NCBI GenBank assembly: GCA_942492835.1
Contig: OW818645.1
Location: forward strand, 1,488,001 to 1,552,000
Length of the DNA: 64,000 nt
Direction: 5' to 3'
Source of the DNA: GWB2-37-7 sp942492835
GTDB taxonomy: Bacteria > Bacillota > Clostridia > Lutisporales > Lutisporaceae
Part shown: piece after piece, positions 50,815-60,874 of the stretch
Numbering within the stretch: the stretch's first letter is position 1
Layout: each line of letters starts with the position of its first letter
Notes under the pieces: generated by a model
What the model was told of the DNA's origin: nothing
Databases searched by the model: none
What the model saw: only the letters and a program-made list of their open reading frames with translations
Translations under genes and position numbers: made by a program

Positions 50815-51924
50815 ATGAAAGGCGAAACAACCTGGGTAAACTTTGATGTTATGGAAAGCTTTATTGTTGATGTTTTTAAAGGTGTAGGAGTGCCAGATGA
50901 GGATGCAAGAATATGTGCTCATGTACTAATAACTGCAGACAAAAGAGGTATAGACTCCCACGGAATAGGAAGATTAAAGCCTATATATTATGATAGAATC
51001 AAGCTGGGAATTCAAAATCCTATTACAAAGCTTGACATAGTAAAAGAAGGACCTACAACTGCAGTACTAGACGGAAACAACGGCATGGGTCATGTAATAG
51101 CTACAAAGGCTATGGACCTTGCTATCAGCAAAGCTAAGAAATATGGTATGGGTATGACAGTAGTTAGAAATTCCACACACTATGGTATTGCAGGCTACTA
51201 TGCAATGATGGCTGCAGAGCAAGGTATGATAGGTATGACCGGCACAAACGCCAGACCATCTATCGCTCCTACCTTTGGAGTAGAAAACATGCTAGGTACC
51301 AACCCCTTAGTATTTGGAATGCCTACAGATGAAGAGTTTCCCTTTGTAATAGACTGTGCAACCTCAATAACTCAAAGAGGTAAAATAGAAGTTTACGCAA
51401 GAGAAGGCAAGTCTTTACCAGAAGGCTGGGTAATTGGCGAAGATGGACAGCCTAAAACAGATTCTTCAGAGGTTCTGACAGAGTTAGTAAAGGGTACAGC
51501 AGCGCTTGCTCCGCTAGGCGGAATAGGTGAAGAAACTGGAGGCTACAAAGGCTATGGTTACGCTACAGTAGTAGAAATACTTTCAGCTGCACTTCAACAA
51601 GGAGCTTTCATGAAGGGCTTGCTTGGCATTGAGAATGGTAAGAACGTACCATATAAATTAGGTCATTTCTTTATGGCTATTGATATCAGTGCATTTATAG
51701 ATTTGGAAGATTTCAAGAAAACTACTGGAGAAATATTACGTGAACTAAGAGCTTCTAGGAAAGCACCTGGCTGTGACAGAATATATACCGCTGGAGAAAA
51801 AGAGTATCTTGCATGGTTAGAACGCAAGGATAAAGGTGTACCTCTAAACGAAGCACTACAAAAGCAAGTTATACAACTCAAAAAGGAATTAAATTTAAGT
51901 CAATATACCTTTGACTTTGAATAA
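50815..51924 (+). CDS. Malate/L-lactate/ureidoglycolate dehydrogenase family oxidoreductase
   Basis: 369 residues of the Ldh_2 family. Signatures: TADKRGIDSHGIGRL (near 45, His), NSTHYGIAGYYAMMAAE (near 120) and MLGTNPLVFGMPTDE (near 160). Uses NAD(P)H. I start at ATG 50815, behind GGGAGG, which removes five residues of the open frame. With malic enzyme it would handle malate, pyruvate and lactate; the exact substrate is not told by sequence. Confidence 0.9.
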   Translation: MKGETTWVNFDVMESFIVDVFKGVGVPDEDARICAHVLITADKRGIDSHGIGRLKPIYYDRIKLGIQNPITKLDIVKEGPTTAVLDGNNGMGHVIATKAMDLAISKAKKYGMGMTVVRNSTHYGIAGYYAMMAAEQGMIGMTGTNARPSIAPTFGVENMLGTNPLVFGMPTDEEFPFVIDCATSITQRGKIEVYAREGKSLPEGWVIGEDGQPKTDSSEVLTELVKGTAALAPLGGIGEETGGYKGYGYATVVEILSAALQQGAFMKGLLGIENGKNVPYKLGHFFMAIDISAFIDLEDFKKTTGEILRELRASRKAPGCDRIYTAGEKEYLAWLERKDKGVPLNEALQKQVIQLKKELNLSQYTFDFE

Positions 51925-51940
51925 GATTTAAAACTAAATA

Positions 51941-51967
51941 TTAAGGGATGACACAGTCATCCCTTAA
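51941..51967. terminator. Bidirectional terminator between dehydrogenase and M16C peptidase
   Basis: Perfect 12-bp stem TTAAGGGATGAC/GTCATCCCTTAA with a 3-base loop. Confidence 0.88.
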
Positions 51968-51978
51968 TACATTTTTAG

Positions 51979-54906
51979 TTACTCCAGAACAAATACAAGC
52001 TCATCAAACACATCTTTATTCTGCTTCAACTTTGCTTCATTTCCTATAGTGCAATGTCTGTCTTGCTTCATGCAATCACCTATAAGCAAGCCAAGCTGCC
52101 TAATATCCTCCTGCTTAGCCTTTAGAATCTGTTCTCTTTCCCTTTGTCTATCATCAAAGCTTATATTTCTGATATAGTATTCTACTGCAGTTTCACCCTT
52201 CATAGAAGGGGTAAGTGGCCTATCCACAGTACTTATGGTACCTATGATATACTTAATCATTTCTCTACTATCTACTTCAAAATTCTTAAGATATCCTTCA
52301 AACTCATCATATATCTTTAGGGTCTCCTTTAGGTTTGGATCTCTATATGATACAAAGAACAGATTACCATTTCTTTCGAAGCCTGCCATAGCCCCGTATG
52401 CGCCACCCTTTACACGGATATTATTCCATAAATAGTCATACCTTGCAATACTTCTTAGCACTTGTAAAACTCCGCTATATTTATATCCAAGCTTAACGAA
52501 ATTATATCCCTTAGCCACATACTGAACATTGCTTTGGGTCAGTAATCCTTCATTTTTATTTGACAGCTCAAAGTGATAAGTATTGTTGCTAGTCTTTTCT
52601 GTAGGCAAGCTGCTTACATATTTTTTATAACCTTGTAAGAACTTATTATAGTCCTCTTCACTACAGGTAATACTTGTAAGAATATTGTTGACATTGAAGA
52701 TACTTTTATAAACTTCTCTCAGATTTCCTATTACTTCATCTATCTTACTATCAAAGTTCTTCTCAATATCGACTAAAAACTTATAATAATCAATACCTGC
52801 TATAAGCTCTGTATACTTGTTTTGATCATTAAAATATGATGTTAATCTCCTTGAAGAAGTAATATGTCCTTCGCTTATTAATCTCATTTCAATTCTTGAT
52901 TTTACTTCTCTTATTACTTCTTTTACCCGCTTCTTCTCATCAAGCTTAGTTCTATCTGTTATTTCCTCTATAAGCTCAAACATTTTAGGCAGCTTATCCA
53001 TTAAAGCTTTTGCATGTATTGTAAGCTTTGGATAATACTTATTATAGTCATCCTTATCTCCATATACCTGCATAACAAAACTAATATCACCCGTATGTAT
53101 GTTAATTTCCTTTGCTAACTCTGAGTAAGTATATTTTTCAGTGCTAATTTTACCAAGTAAATTTGATAACAAGGCAATATACTGTATCTGATTCTGATTA
53201 ACCGAAGTTGTATCAAAAATCATCTGCACATAGCCTATATTATTTGTAAATATTGGATATGCAAGTATTTTATGTCCCGCTTCTTCTCTTACTTCTAAAG
53301 ATAACCTCTCCGTCTTAGGATTTATATCACTAAGCTCCAACATTGGTATTGTTTCAAGAATCTCTTTTGGATCTTGAGCATTTTGTCTTTCACTAAGCTC
53401 TTTAGTTTGATTTATTATTTGTTCAATTTCCTGTTCATCTAAGCTTTTTTTATACTCTGCAAGCTTCACCCTTAGACTTTCTGATTTTTCCTCTGAAAGC
53501 CCTTTCTTGGGCTTCAAGCTAAGTAAAGAACTATGCTTGCTATCAATTAAATACTGCTTAATGAATTTTTCAAAGTAATTTGTAGTAAGTGCTGTCTTTA
53601 CTATTTTAAGAGCAGACTCATATTGTAAATGTATAAATGGATCTCCACCATATAGCCAGCTATCTAAACATTTTATATTATATATCAAACCCTTAGGGTA
53701 GCTTCTATACTCAGCCTCTCTCAATTGGAATTCTGTTATATTAATTGCTGCTTCTATAAGTTTCTTATCAATTCCTTCCTTTACAAGCTTATTTAAAGTA
53801 TCAAAATATACCTTTTTGAATGCTTCCTGCTTATCAATATCAGTGTTCTTAACTATTACAGAAAAAGTTGGCTGAAGTATTCCATTATCAACATCACTAA
53901 ATACATCCTTTCCTATCCCTGCCTCTATTAATGCCTTCTTTAATGGAGCTGCAGGGGATGCAAGGAGCAAATATTCAAGTATTTCTATAGCAAGATAAAG
54001 CTCAGGATCTTTTGATGTACCAATTACAGAATTCAAGCTCATATACGCCTTTTCTTTATCACTTTCTTCATCTGAAATCGGGTAATCAAAATTAATTTCT
54101 TTCAACTGTCCAATAGGCTGTTGAATAGATATTTCTGAATCAATCTCTAGCTTGTCGAAATCCTTCAAATAATTATTGTTGATAAATTCTAGCTGCTCCC
54201 CTATATTGCCATTACCATACAAGAAGAAATAACTATTGGACGGATGATAATACTTCTTATGATATTTTTCAAATTGTCTTTGTGTGAGTTTTGGTATATC
54301 ATCAGGATCTCCACCAGATTCAACGCCATAAGAAGTATCAGGAAACAATGTCGATTGAACCCTCCTTGACAATATTGATTCAGGAGATGAAAACGCACCT
54401 TTCATCTCATTATAAACTACACCCTTATAGATAATTTCGTCCTCTTTGTTTTCCAGCTCGTAATGCCAGCCTTCCTGCATGAATATTTCCTTATACTTAT
54501 AAATATTCGGGTAAAATACAGCATCCATGTAAACATCCATTAGATTATAAAAATCCTTATCATTCTTGCTGCCAATAGGATACATAGTCTTATCAGAAAA
54601 GGTCATGGCATTTAGAAATGTATTTAAGGAACCCTTTACAAGCTCAACAAAAGGTTCCTTACACGGAAATTTCCGTGAGCCGCATAAGACTGAATGCTCC
54701 AATATATGAGGTAGCCCTGTGCTGTCCTCAGGAGGAGTGCGGAAGCTGACTGAGAAAAGCTTGTTGTCATCATCATTCTCAAGTTGTATCAGCTTTGCTC
54801 CACTTTTTTCATGATAAAATAGTCTACCCTTTGAGTTTATCTCCTCAAGCTGCTTTTCTTGCTTCAGAGTAAACCCATGATAGTTTTTGTTTACTTCAAG
54901 ATGCAT
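51979..54906 (-). CDS. Insulinase (M16C) metallopeptidase, PreP/Cym1-like
   Basis: 975 residues. The inverted zinc motif HxxEH is at about residues 67-71 (PHILEHSVLCG) with the distal Glu in ELVKGSLNTFLNAMTFSDKT (EG... region near 95) and a second, catalytically silent M16 half. Length matches presequence-protease type enzymes, which degrade short peptides in a closed chamber. No signal peptide, so cytoplasmic. Its upstream region resembles that of the aldo/keto reductase. Confidence 0.9.
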   Translation of the reverse strand: MHLEVNKNYHGFTLKQEKQLEEINSKGRLFYHEKSGAKLIQLENDDDNKLFSVSFRTPPEDSTGLPHILEHSVLCGSRKFPCKEPFVELVKGSLNTFLNAMTFSDKTMYPIGSKNDKDFYNLMDVYMDAVFYPNIYKYKEIFMQEGWHYELENKEDEIIYKGVVYNEMKGAFSSPESILSRRVQSTLFPDTSYGVESGGDPDDIPKLTQRQFEKYHKKYYHPSNSYFFLYGNGNIGEQLEFINNNYLKDFDKLEIDSEISIQQPIGQLKEINFDYPISDEESDKEKAYMSLNSVIGTSKDPELYLAIEILEYLLLASPAAPLKKALIEAGIGKDVFSDVDNGILQPTFSVIVKNTDIDKQEAFKKVYFDTLNKLVKEGIDKKLIEAAINITEFQLREAEYRSYPKGLIYNIKCLDSWLYGGDPFIHLQYESALKIVKTALTTNYFEKFIKQYLIDSKHSSLLSLKPKKGLSEEKSESLRVKLAEYKKSLDEQEIEQIINQTKELSERQNAQDPKEILETIPMLELSDINPKTERLSLEVREEAGHKILAYPIFTNNIGYVQMIFDTTSVNQNQIQYIALLSNLLGKISTEKYTYSELAKEINIHTGDISFVMQVYGDKDDYNKYYPKLTIHAKALMDKLPKMFELIEEITDRTKLDEKKRVKEVIREVKSRIEMRLISEGHITSSRRLTSYFNDQNKYTELIAGIDYYKFLVDIEKNFDSKIDEVIGNLREVYKSIFNVNNILTSITCSEEDYNKFLQGYKKYVSSLPTEKTSNNTYHFELSNKNEGLLTQSNVQYVAKGYNFVKLGYKYSGVLQVLRSIARYDYLWNNIRVKGGAYGAMAGFERNGNLFFVSYRDPNLKETLKIYDEFEGYLKNFEVDSREMIKYIIGTISTVDRPLTPSMKGETAVEYYIRNISFDDRQREREQILKAKQEDIRQLGLLIGDCMKQDRHCTIGNEAKLKQNKDVFDELVFVLE

Positions 54907-55231
54907 CTATTAATCCCTCCGTTTTTTATCTCTACTTATCTATATGTTTTGCACTTAACATTTAATATTATGTTCAAAGTGTGCAAAACATTTTCCTTGA
55001 TTCATATGTTGTAAAAATTCTTACTGATAATACAAAAGTAGATGCTTCTACTGCTTTTATATATGTTAAATCTTTTTCGCAACATATCTGATAAGTTTAT
55101 AGTATATATGCTAAATTTAGAACAATATATTAAATTTCTCCTAACTATAGAAAAGTCCTCTAAAATACTATAATTTATTGATTTGTGTAAAAAATATTAA
55201 AATTGGTCATGTATTCTTACTGAAATGCATT
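54907..55231 (-). promoter_or_regulatory. Upstream region of the peptidase with the shared element (copy 2)
   Basis: No gene. On the minus strand, about 54945-55040 carries TTTTGTATTATCAGTAA, ACAACATATGAATCAA and CAAAACATATAGA in the same order as 45690-45760, with about 28 extra bases (including TTGCACACTTTGAACATA) between the last two. A second TTATCAG lies near 55090. AT-rich sequence to 55231 shows nothing else, and no terminator for the lipoprotein was seen. Confidence 0.55.
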
Positions 55232-55636
55232 TCACTTAACTTCTGCTTGCTCTAATGCTCTTTCTACAGCCAGCTTCCAGTTCTTACTGCTTATTGTTGC
55301 TCCTGATATATCATCAACCTCTGTACTTTGCTTTAACAATATCTTTTTGGCTAAATCTTCTTTAAACTTATTTCCAGTCCTCTCTTCGTAGATAACCTCT
55401 TCATCTTCATTAGTATATTTTCTTAAAGTTATTTGTGCTATCATACTATCAGATACTATAACCGTAGCACCTTCATTTCCATATTTCCATTTATCGCCTC
55501 TGCCTTCATAAGTGCCATCTTTCCAATTTACTGTCGGGGTAGTTACTCCAAGATTTGGTTTTGCGGCTCTGTATGTACATCCACTTAAGCTAAAAACTAA
55601 TGCTATAACAAGGATAAATATTATTATCTTTTTCAT
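55232..55636 (-). CDS. FMN-binding domain lipoprotein
   Basis: 134 residues. A signal peptide with lipobox LSGC (Cys 20) puts it outside the membrane. The FMN_bind domain ends in DISGATISSKNWKLAVERAL (about 108-128), in which the Thr of SGATISS is the residue flavinylated by ApbE-type enzymes. It likely passes electrons across the surface. CTAGGAGGAACTAA precedes the ATG. Confidence 0.9.
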   Translation of the reverse strand: MKKIIIFILVIALVFSLSGCTYRAAKPNLGVTTPTVNWKDGTYEGRGDKWKYGNEGATVIVSDSMIAQITLRKYTNEDEEVIYEERTGNKFKEDLAKKILLKQSTEVDDISGATISSKNWKLAVERALEQAEVK

Positions 55637-55717
55637 TTAGTTCCTCCTAGTTTATAAAATTGTTTTGTTACATTTATATTATAAGTATGTATATTTACTG
55701 CATTATTTATGTAAATT

Positions 55718-55746
55718 AAAAAGTCGAAGCATTGCTCCGACTTTTT
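55718..55746 (-). terminator. Terminator of the AOR operon
   Basis: AAAAAGTCG/CGACTTTTT with an inner AGCA/TGCT stem, T-rich on the minus strand, touching the AOR stop codon. Confidence 0.85.
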
Positions 55747-57491
55747 TAATCGTTCATAAAAGTAATGATTTTATTATTATAAAGTTCTATCATTTCATAA
55801 GCAGTTTTTTCATCCAACACCCCATTTAAAGTAGGTGTCTCAAAAAATCTTTTTGCTAATCTTACTTTTGTCATATCAAAATTTAGAGCCTTTTTAATCC
55901 TTAGCTTAGTCTTATATACTCTTTCTGCAATTGCAGTCAAGTCATCATCATTAAGCTTATAGCCTATTGAGTTTAAGGCAGCAATTATAGTAGCCCTATG
56001 ATATACTTTTCTAGCAAAAAGACATATTACTAAGGAATTTAGCATACATCGTTCTAGTTCTTCCTTAAACAATGCATCTACAACCTTCTCCTTATCAAAA
56101 TCCCCCTTGCCCTGATCTGTTGAATACCCTGCATTGCAGAGATGAGAATGTCTCGCACCTGTAACAGCTCCAACAATAGCTCCATAACCTGTATGATAGC
56201 CTGGCATCTCATTCTTTGCAAAATTCATTGCAAAATCCGTACCTCCATAAAGCTCTGATGCCACCGCTGTACCTTTCCCTAAAGCCTTATAGAACTCATT
56301 CTCCATTTTTGATATATATTGAAGAGCCTTCATATAATTTTTAGTATTGCCAAATTCCAAAGGCACTATGGTTTCTTTATCAGATACTATACTCCTTTGA
56401 TATGCCTCTGTCGCCCATCCTAGCGTTACACCTGATGACATGGCGTCCATTCCTAGCTGTTCTACCACCTCAATAATCTGAAGAATCTCATCTGATGTCT
56501 TTATTCCGAGGAAGGTACCAAGGGCAAATATCAATTCATAATCATAACCTACACTGACCGCTTCATACTCATAGCCTCTATCAAACTCACGACGGAACTG
56601 ACCTATATGAATACATCCTACAGGACAGCCTGTGCATGCCATTTTTCTTACAAGATTATTTCTTGTAAAGGCTTCTCCTGATACAGCCTCAATATGTTCA
56701 AAGCTGCTATTTTGAAGATTCTTTGTTGGAAGAGCATTCATATCATTTAAAGGCTCTAAATTTATAGGAGTACCTATATCATGATATTTCTCCATTATCT
56801 CAGTATCAGTAACCTTGTTATATATATCCTGATATACCCTAAAATAATCTTTAAAATTTTTGATTGGTACACTTCTATCTCCAATTACAGTAACAGCTTT
56901 CAGATTCTTACTGCCGAAAACTGCTCCCAGACCAAGCCGTCCAAAATGTCTGTAAGTATCTACGCATACACTTGCATAGCTCACTAGATTTTCTCCCGCT
57001 GGTCCTATACGAAGTATACTGCGTTTGCCGCTTCCAGGTTCATTTTCTCTAATAAAGCCACCTACATCATCAGAGGATAATCCCCATAAGGACCGTGCAT
57101 CCTTAAACTCCACATTATTCCTATTAACCGTTATATAAACAGGCTTACTTGCCTTGCCTGTAATTACAACTGCATCATATCCAGCCATAAACAATGTTAG
57201 AGCAAGCCTTCCTCCTGCATAGGACTCTCCGAGCTCCCCAGTCAAAGGTGATATAAACATAGCCACAGTTTTTGTTATTACTGGAAAAACAGTTGATGCC
57301 GCCCCTATGGCAAATATAATCGGTTGTTCCTTATCTAGAGGGTCTAAATCAGCTCTCATGTTTTCCTCCAAAAGCTTAGAGGCTACTCCGACTCCACCTA
57401 GATAATCACAAAGATCCTTTCTGTGATCCACCTTTATCTTTTCAGAACTTAAATTTATATATAAAACTCTTATATAATCTTGATATATCAT
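55746..57491 (-). CDS. aor: Aldehyde ferredoxin oxidoreductase (tungsten pterin type)
   Basis: 581 residues. Interconverts aldehydes and acids with ferredoxin. N-terminal tungstopterin domain: YLGGVGVASKLLEENM (near 30), SPLTGELGESYAGGRLALTL (near 83) and GPAGENLVSYASVC. The [4Fe-4S] ligands are CTGCPVGC (near 288) plus a distal Cys in VICLFARK (near 500). ATG 57491 is set by GGAGGATTCAGA; the longer frame has no such site. It overlaps the ferredoxin gene by four bases (two-gene operon). Substrates may be aldehydes from amino-acid fermentation. Confidence 0.93.
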   Translation of the reverse strand: MIYQDYIRVLYINLSSEKIKVDHRKDLCDYLGGVGVASKLLEENMRADLDPLDKEQPIIFAIGAASTVFPVITKTVAMFISPLTGELGESYAGGRLALTLFMAGYDAVVITGKASKPVYITVNRNNVEFKDARSLWGLSSDDVGGFIRENEPGSGKRSILRIGPAGENLVSYASVCVDTYRHFGRLGLGAVFGSKNLKAVTVIGDRSVPIKNFKDYFRVYQDIYNKVTDTEIMEKYHDIGTPINLEPLNDMNALPTKNLQNSSFEHIEAVSGEAFTRNNLVRKMACTGCPVGCIHIGQFRREFDRGYEYEAVSVGYDYELIFALGTFLGIKTSDEILQIIEVVEQLGMDAMSSGVTLGWATEAYQRSIVSDKETIVPLEFGNTKNYMKALQYISKMENEFYKALGKGTAVASELYGGTDFAMNFAKNEMPGYHTGYGAIVGAVTGARHSHLCNAGYSTDQGKGDFDKEKVVDALFKEELERCMLNSLVICLFARKVYHRATIIAALNSIGYKLNDDDLTAIAERVYKTKLRIKKALNFDMTKVRLAKRFFETPTLNGVLDEKTAYEMIELYNNKIITFMND

Positions 57492-57898
57492 TCTGAATCC
57501 TCCATTCTCAAGCATTCATGAGGACAAAATTTAGAGCATACTCCACAGTGCTTACAGATAATCGGCTTATGTTCAACTTCATCAAAATTTACTGCACCAA
57601 CTATACAAGCTGTAACACACTTTTTACAGCCTATACATCTATCCTTTTTCAGTAAGACTCCTCCACCTTCCCTTGGCTCTAACGCCCCAGAAGGGCAAGC
57701 CTCGACACAAGGTATATCCCCTTTACAACCCAAACAAACTATAGACACAAACTTTCCCTTAAGCCCACCCCTTGTTTTTATTTTAATTGCGCTTTTCACA
57801 AGTGAATGATCCTGCTTATTTACACTAGCACAAACCATCATACAGCTAAAACAACCTATACATTTGTTCATACCCTCAGCCTTTAAAATCTTAGACAT
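57488..57898 (-). CDS. Ferredoxin subunit of AOR with four [4Fe-4S] sites
   Basis: 136 residues. Cys sets: CIGCFSCMMVCA, CLGCKGDIPCVEACP, CIGCKKCVTACI and CKHCGVCSKFCP, matching HycB/AorB-like electron-transfer proteins with several clusters. Placed right before the AOR, so it is its likely partner. Second ATG (57898) chosen by the 8-base spacing to GAGAGG. Confidence 0.88.
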   Translation of the reverse strand: MSKILKAEGMNKCIGCFSCMMVCASVNKQDHSLVKSAIKIKTRGGLKGKFVSIVCLGCKGDIPCVEACPSGALEPREGGGVLLKKDRCIGCKKCVTACIVGAVNFDEVEHKPIICKHCGVCSKFCPHECLRMEDSE

Positions 57899-58004
57899 AC
57901 ACATTACCTCTCAAAGAATTTTTTTCTTATTAACTTGATATTTTACACCAAATAATTATTTTTGTAAAACAGTGCGATATGTTCCCCACTATTAATAGAA
58001 CGCA

Positions 58005-58078
58005 CAAATTTCATTGATTTGCATGAAACATGAAAATTTATCACGTTCTCCGCAACTAATTCATCTGTGCGTTCAATT
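58005..58078. promoter_or_regulatory. Inverted repeat upstream of the AOR operon, related to the aminotransferase region
   Basis: GAACGCACA (near 58006) and TGTGCGTTC (near 58064) are perfect inverted arms, with ACATGAAAAT between. GAACGCACAAATT and the ACATGAAAAT element also occur in the Lrp-aminotransferase gap (44258-44342). Confidence 0.55.
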
Positions 58079-58100
58079 TATTTTATGATTGACAAACTTA

Positions 58101-59381
58101 TTACATAATATCCGCTAAGGTCTGTTTATCAGGATCAAAGTTTATAAATCTTCTAAAGTGCTTCATAAATATAAAAGGAACAAATAGAAATATAGAAATT
58201 GCAAAGCAACCTGAAATTACATATCTTATCGGAAAATACTCTGCTAAGACACCACCAACAGCATATCCAATAGGAGCTAGACCCATACATACAGTCTGCA
58301 TTAGTCCAGATACCTTACCTCTCATATTTTGAGGTACACTTAATTGTGTTGATACATTTATAATTGCATTTAATACTGAATTAGTTAAACCACCTAAAAA
58401 TAGTAATATCATTACTATTAACATATTATTATTAAAAGGAAGCACTGCAAAAAGTATAGAGGAAATAAAACTACATCCTAACAGAACAGGCATTCTTTTT
58501 GAAGTTGGAATTTCAACAAAAGATGTAAATAACATACCTGCCATCATGCCTGCTGTCAGTGAAGCCATTGCTATACCATATTTAACAGGTCCCAAAGCTT
58601 CTGTTTGATGAAAAAGTGGTAAAAATAATACCATTGCCATACTGGAAAAAAGATTTAAAAAAGCAGCTACAATAATAAGATCTCGTAGACCCCTAAATTT
58701 CCATACAAAGGTATAACCTTCCTTCATATCAACCATAAAATTTTGCTCTACAGCAGGTCGTTCTACTTTAGGTATTTTAATAAAAATCTCAGTTATTGCC
58801 GAGAACAGATATGATATACCATTAAACAAAAACATAATTGGAGCACCCAGCAAACTATATAATACTCCACCTATAGAATTCCCTACTATGTTAGAACCAG
58901 CATATATCATAGAAAATGCTGAGTTGGCTTTCATAAGCTTGGACTTTTTAACCAAATCTGGTATAGATGATCCTACTGCAGGATTGAATAAAGCTGCGCA
59001 TGTGCCTGATATAATAGATGTAGCAAACACCATCCAAATCTCTGCATGTCCAGTAAAAGCTGCAATAGCAATAAGCGTAACAAATACCCCTCTAATCGCA
59101 TCTGTTATAACAATTATATTTCTTCTGTTTGCTCTATCAACATATACTCCTCCAAAAGGTGATATTATTAACCTTGGTATAGTTGAACAAGCCATGAGTG
59201 TACCCATAAGTGCAGTTGAACCTGTCTTCTCTAATATCCAGAAACCTAGAGCTATGCTATATGCAACATCTCCTAATGCTGATACCAGCTGCCCCTGCCA
59301 CAGAAGGAAAAAATTCCACGTCCAAAGCTTTTCTTTGATATCGACTTCATCATTATTATTTAACTCTTGATTAGCTACCAT
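58101..59381 (-). CDS. MFS transporter (MFS_3-like exporter)
   Basis: 426 residues with 12 predicted membrane helices. FLLWQGQLVSALGDVAYSIA (near 22-41) and ISPFGGVYVDRANRRNIIVI (near 73-92) are typical of the EntS/macrolide-efflux branch. Likely expels small molecules; substrate unknown. TGAGGGGACAGA precedes the ATG. Downstream of the next MFS gene, though 114 bp apart. Confidence 0.88.
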   Translation of the reverse strand: MVANQELNNNDEVDIKEKLWTWNFFLLWQGQLVSALGDVAYSIALGFWILEKTGSTALMGTLMACSTIPRLIISPFGGVYVDRANRRNIIVITDAIRGVFVTLIAIAAFTGHAEIWMVFATSIISGTCAALFNPAVGSSIPDLVKKSKLMKANSAFSMIYAGSNIVGNSIGGVLYSLLGAPIMFLFNGISYLFSAITEIFIKIPKVERPAVEQNFMVDMKEGYTFVWKFRGLRDLIIVAAFLNLFSSMAMVLFLPLFHQTEALGPVKYGIAMASLTAGMMAGMLFTSFVEIPTSKRMPVLLGCSFISSILFAVLPFNNNMLIVMILLFLGGLTNSVLNAIINVSTQLSVPQNMRGKVSGLMQTVCMGLAPIGYAVGGVLAEYFPIRYVISGCFAISIFLFVPFIFMKHFRRFINFDPDKQTLADIM

Positions 59382-59495
59382 TCTGTCCCCTCACTTTTTA
59401 AATATTTATATATCTATAAGTATATCAATACATAAACACTTACGTCAATTAATGGAATAAAATTAAATTTATACCTACCTTTATACCTCTTCAAC

Positions 59496-60755
59496 CTAAA
59501 TTAATTTCTTCTGCTTCACTATTGCCCTTTTCACAAACACCATACATGATGCGGATATAGCCACATATATACCTAGAATGATCCAGCCAAGTTCAATACC
59601 TGTAGTTTTAATAACTATACCCATTACCATAGGACTTATAATGTTTCCAAAGCCAAATATTGTACCCAGTACTCCACTCATCCTGCCTCTATGCGACATA
59701 GGAGTGTTATCTGCAATAAAAGGCATTGTACTTATAGAAAGTACAATCTCCCCAACGGTAAATACAAATACAGAGATAAAGAAAGCTGTAAGAGTATTAT
59801 ATACTCCTAGCATACCAAAGCCTATAGAATATAGTATGCCTCCTGTTACAATCTTCTTAATATGATTTATTCTTCTCATTAGCCAAGTAATAATTGGAGT
59901 AAAAGCTATTACAACTATACCATTGAAGCTAGCCAAGTAACCATAATAAATAGCTCCCATTTTACCAAAATTTTGTCCTGTATGCATTGGCATCATAAAA
60001 CCCCATTGTGCATAGGTAAAATTGTATCCAATTATAGCTATAGCAAATATAATCAGTGCAGGTCTTCGGAGTAAAACACTTATAATTGAACCTGACTCTC
60101 TGCATTCCATTACTCTGCTTTCATCTAAAGTATCCTGTCTTGTGTCATTGATAGTTTCTCTAACAAAAAATATTATCAAAAGTAAAGAAACAAGTGCTGT
60201 AAGTGCATCTCCAATGAATATCAAATTTAAATGGTTTTCAAATAACATACCTGCCAAAAGTGGTCCTACCGAAAAGCCTAAATTCCAGCCCATATATGAT
60301 AGAGCATAAGCTCCATTTCTATTTTCTGGAGTAGTCAAATCTGCCATTAGAGAATCGTGAGCCGGTCCTGATGTTGACATAAATATTCCAGCTAGCATAA
60401 TCAGATATACCATCGTCATAGAAGGCTGTACAAAGCCACTTATCAAATAAACCATAATTGACAAGGCATCAAAAATAATTATTACTTTTCTCCTACCTAA
60501 AGTATCTGCTAGCTTACCTCCCATTATTGTAGCAGGCATATATAAAAGTCCTGCCACACTCATATATATACCAGCCACATCACTGCTAAGACCAATCTTC
60601 ACTGTAAGTATAAGAGTGAGAAAAGGTCCCACAAAACAACCCATAGCATTTACAATCCTTGATATAAATATTATGTATACTTCCTTTGGAAGACCAATAT
60701 AAGGCTCCAATAGTTTTAATACTACCCCTTTAATTTTTAAATGCAAATTTCCCAT
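59496..60755 (-). CDS. MFS transporter (multidrug type) under leader control
   Basis: 419 residues with 12 predicted helices. Motif A-like GGKLADTLGRRKVIIIFDAL (near 73) and the proline/glycine helix 5 (YMGWNLGFSVGPLLAGMLFE) suggest an antiporter. The start is ATG 60755, behind GGAGGTGTTAGC; the longer frame starts in the leader hairpin. A 24-codon leader and attenuator precede it, a pattern seen with antibiotic-responsive efflux genes. Confidence 0.88.
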   Translation of the reverse strand: MGNLHLKIKGVVLKLLEPYIGLPKEVYIIFISRIVNAMGCFVGPFLTLILTVKIGLSSDVAGIYMSVAGLLYMPATIMGGKLADTLGRRKVIIIFDALSIMVYLISGFVQPSMTMVYLIMLAGIFMSTSGPAHDSLMADLTTPENRNGAYALSYMGWNLGFSVGPLLAGMLFENHLNLIFIGDALTALVSLLLIIFFVRETINDTRQDTLDESRVMECRESGSIISVLLRRPALIIFAIAIIGYNFTYAQWGFMMPMHTGQNFGKMGAIYYGYLASFNGIVVIAFTPIITWLMRRINHIKKIVTGGILYSIGFGMLGVYNTLTAFFISVFVFTVGEIVLSISTMPFIADNTPMSHRGRMSGVLGTIFGFGNIISPMVMGIVIKTTGIELGWIILGIYVAISASCMVFVKRAIVKQKKLI

Positions 60756-60771
60756 GCTAACACCTCCAAAT

Positions 60772-60816
60772 AAAAAAGTCATGTTATACCCCGTAGGACA
60801 CGCCATGACCTATAAC
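60772..60816 (-). promoter_or_regulatory. Attenuator with mutually exclusive hairpins
   Basis: On the minus strand, GTCATG (plus 60804-60809) pairs with CATGAC (60778-60783), followed by six T, as a terminator. GTTATA (60811-60816) pairs with TATAAC (60783-60788) in a competing hairpin that blocks it. A further hairpin GTAGA/TCTAC lies at 60854-60867. Sits between a leader peptide and the efflux gene. Confidence 0.65.
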
Positions 60817-60874
60817 CGCAAAAATATAAAAAGCCACAGATTATGTGAGACCCGTAGACATATCTACATCTTAC

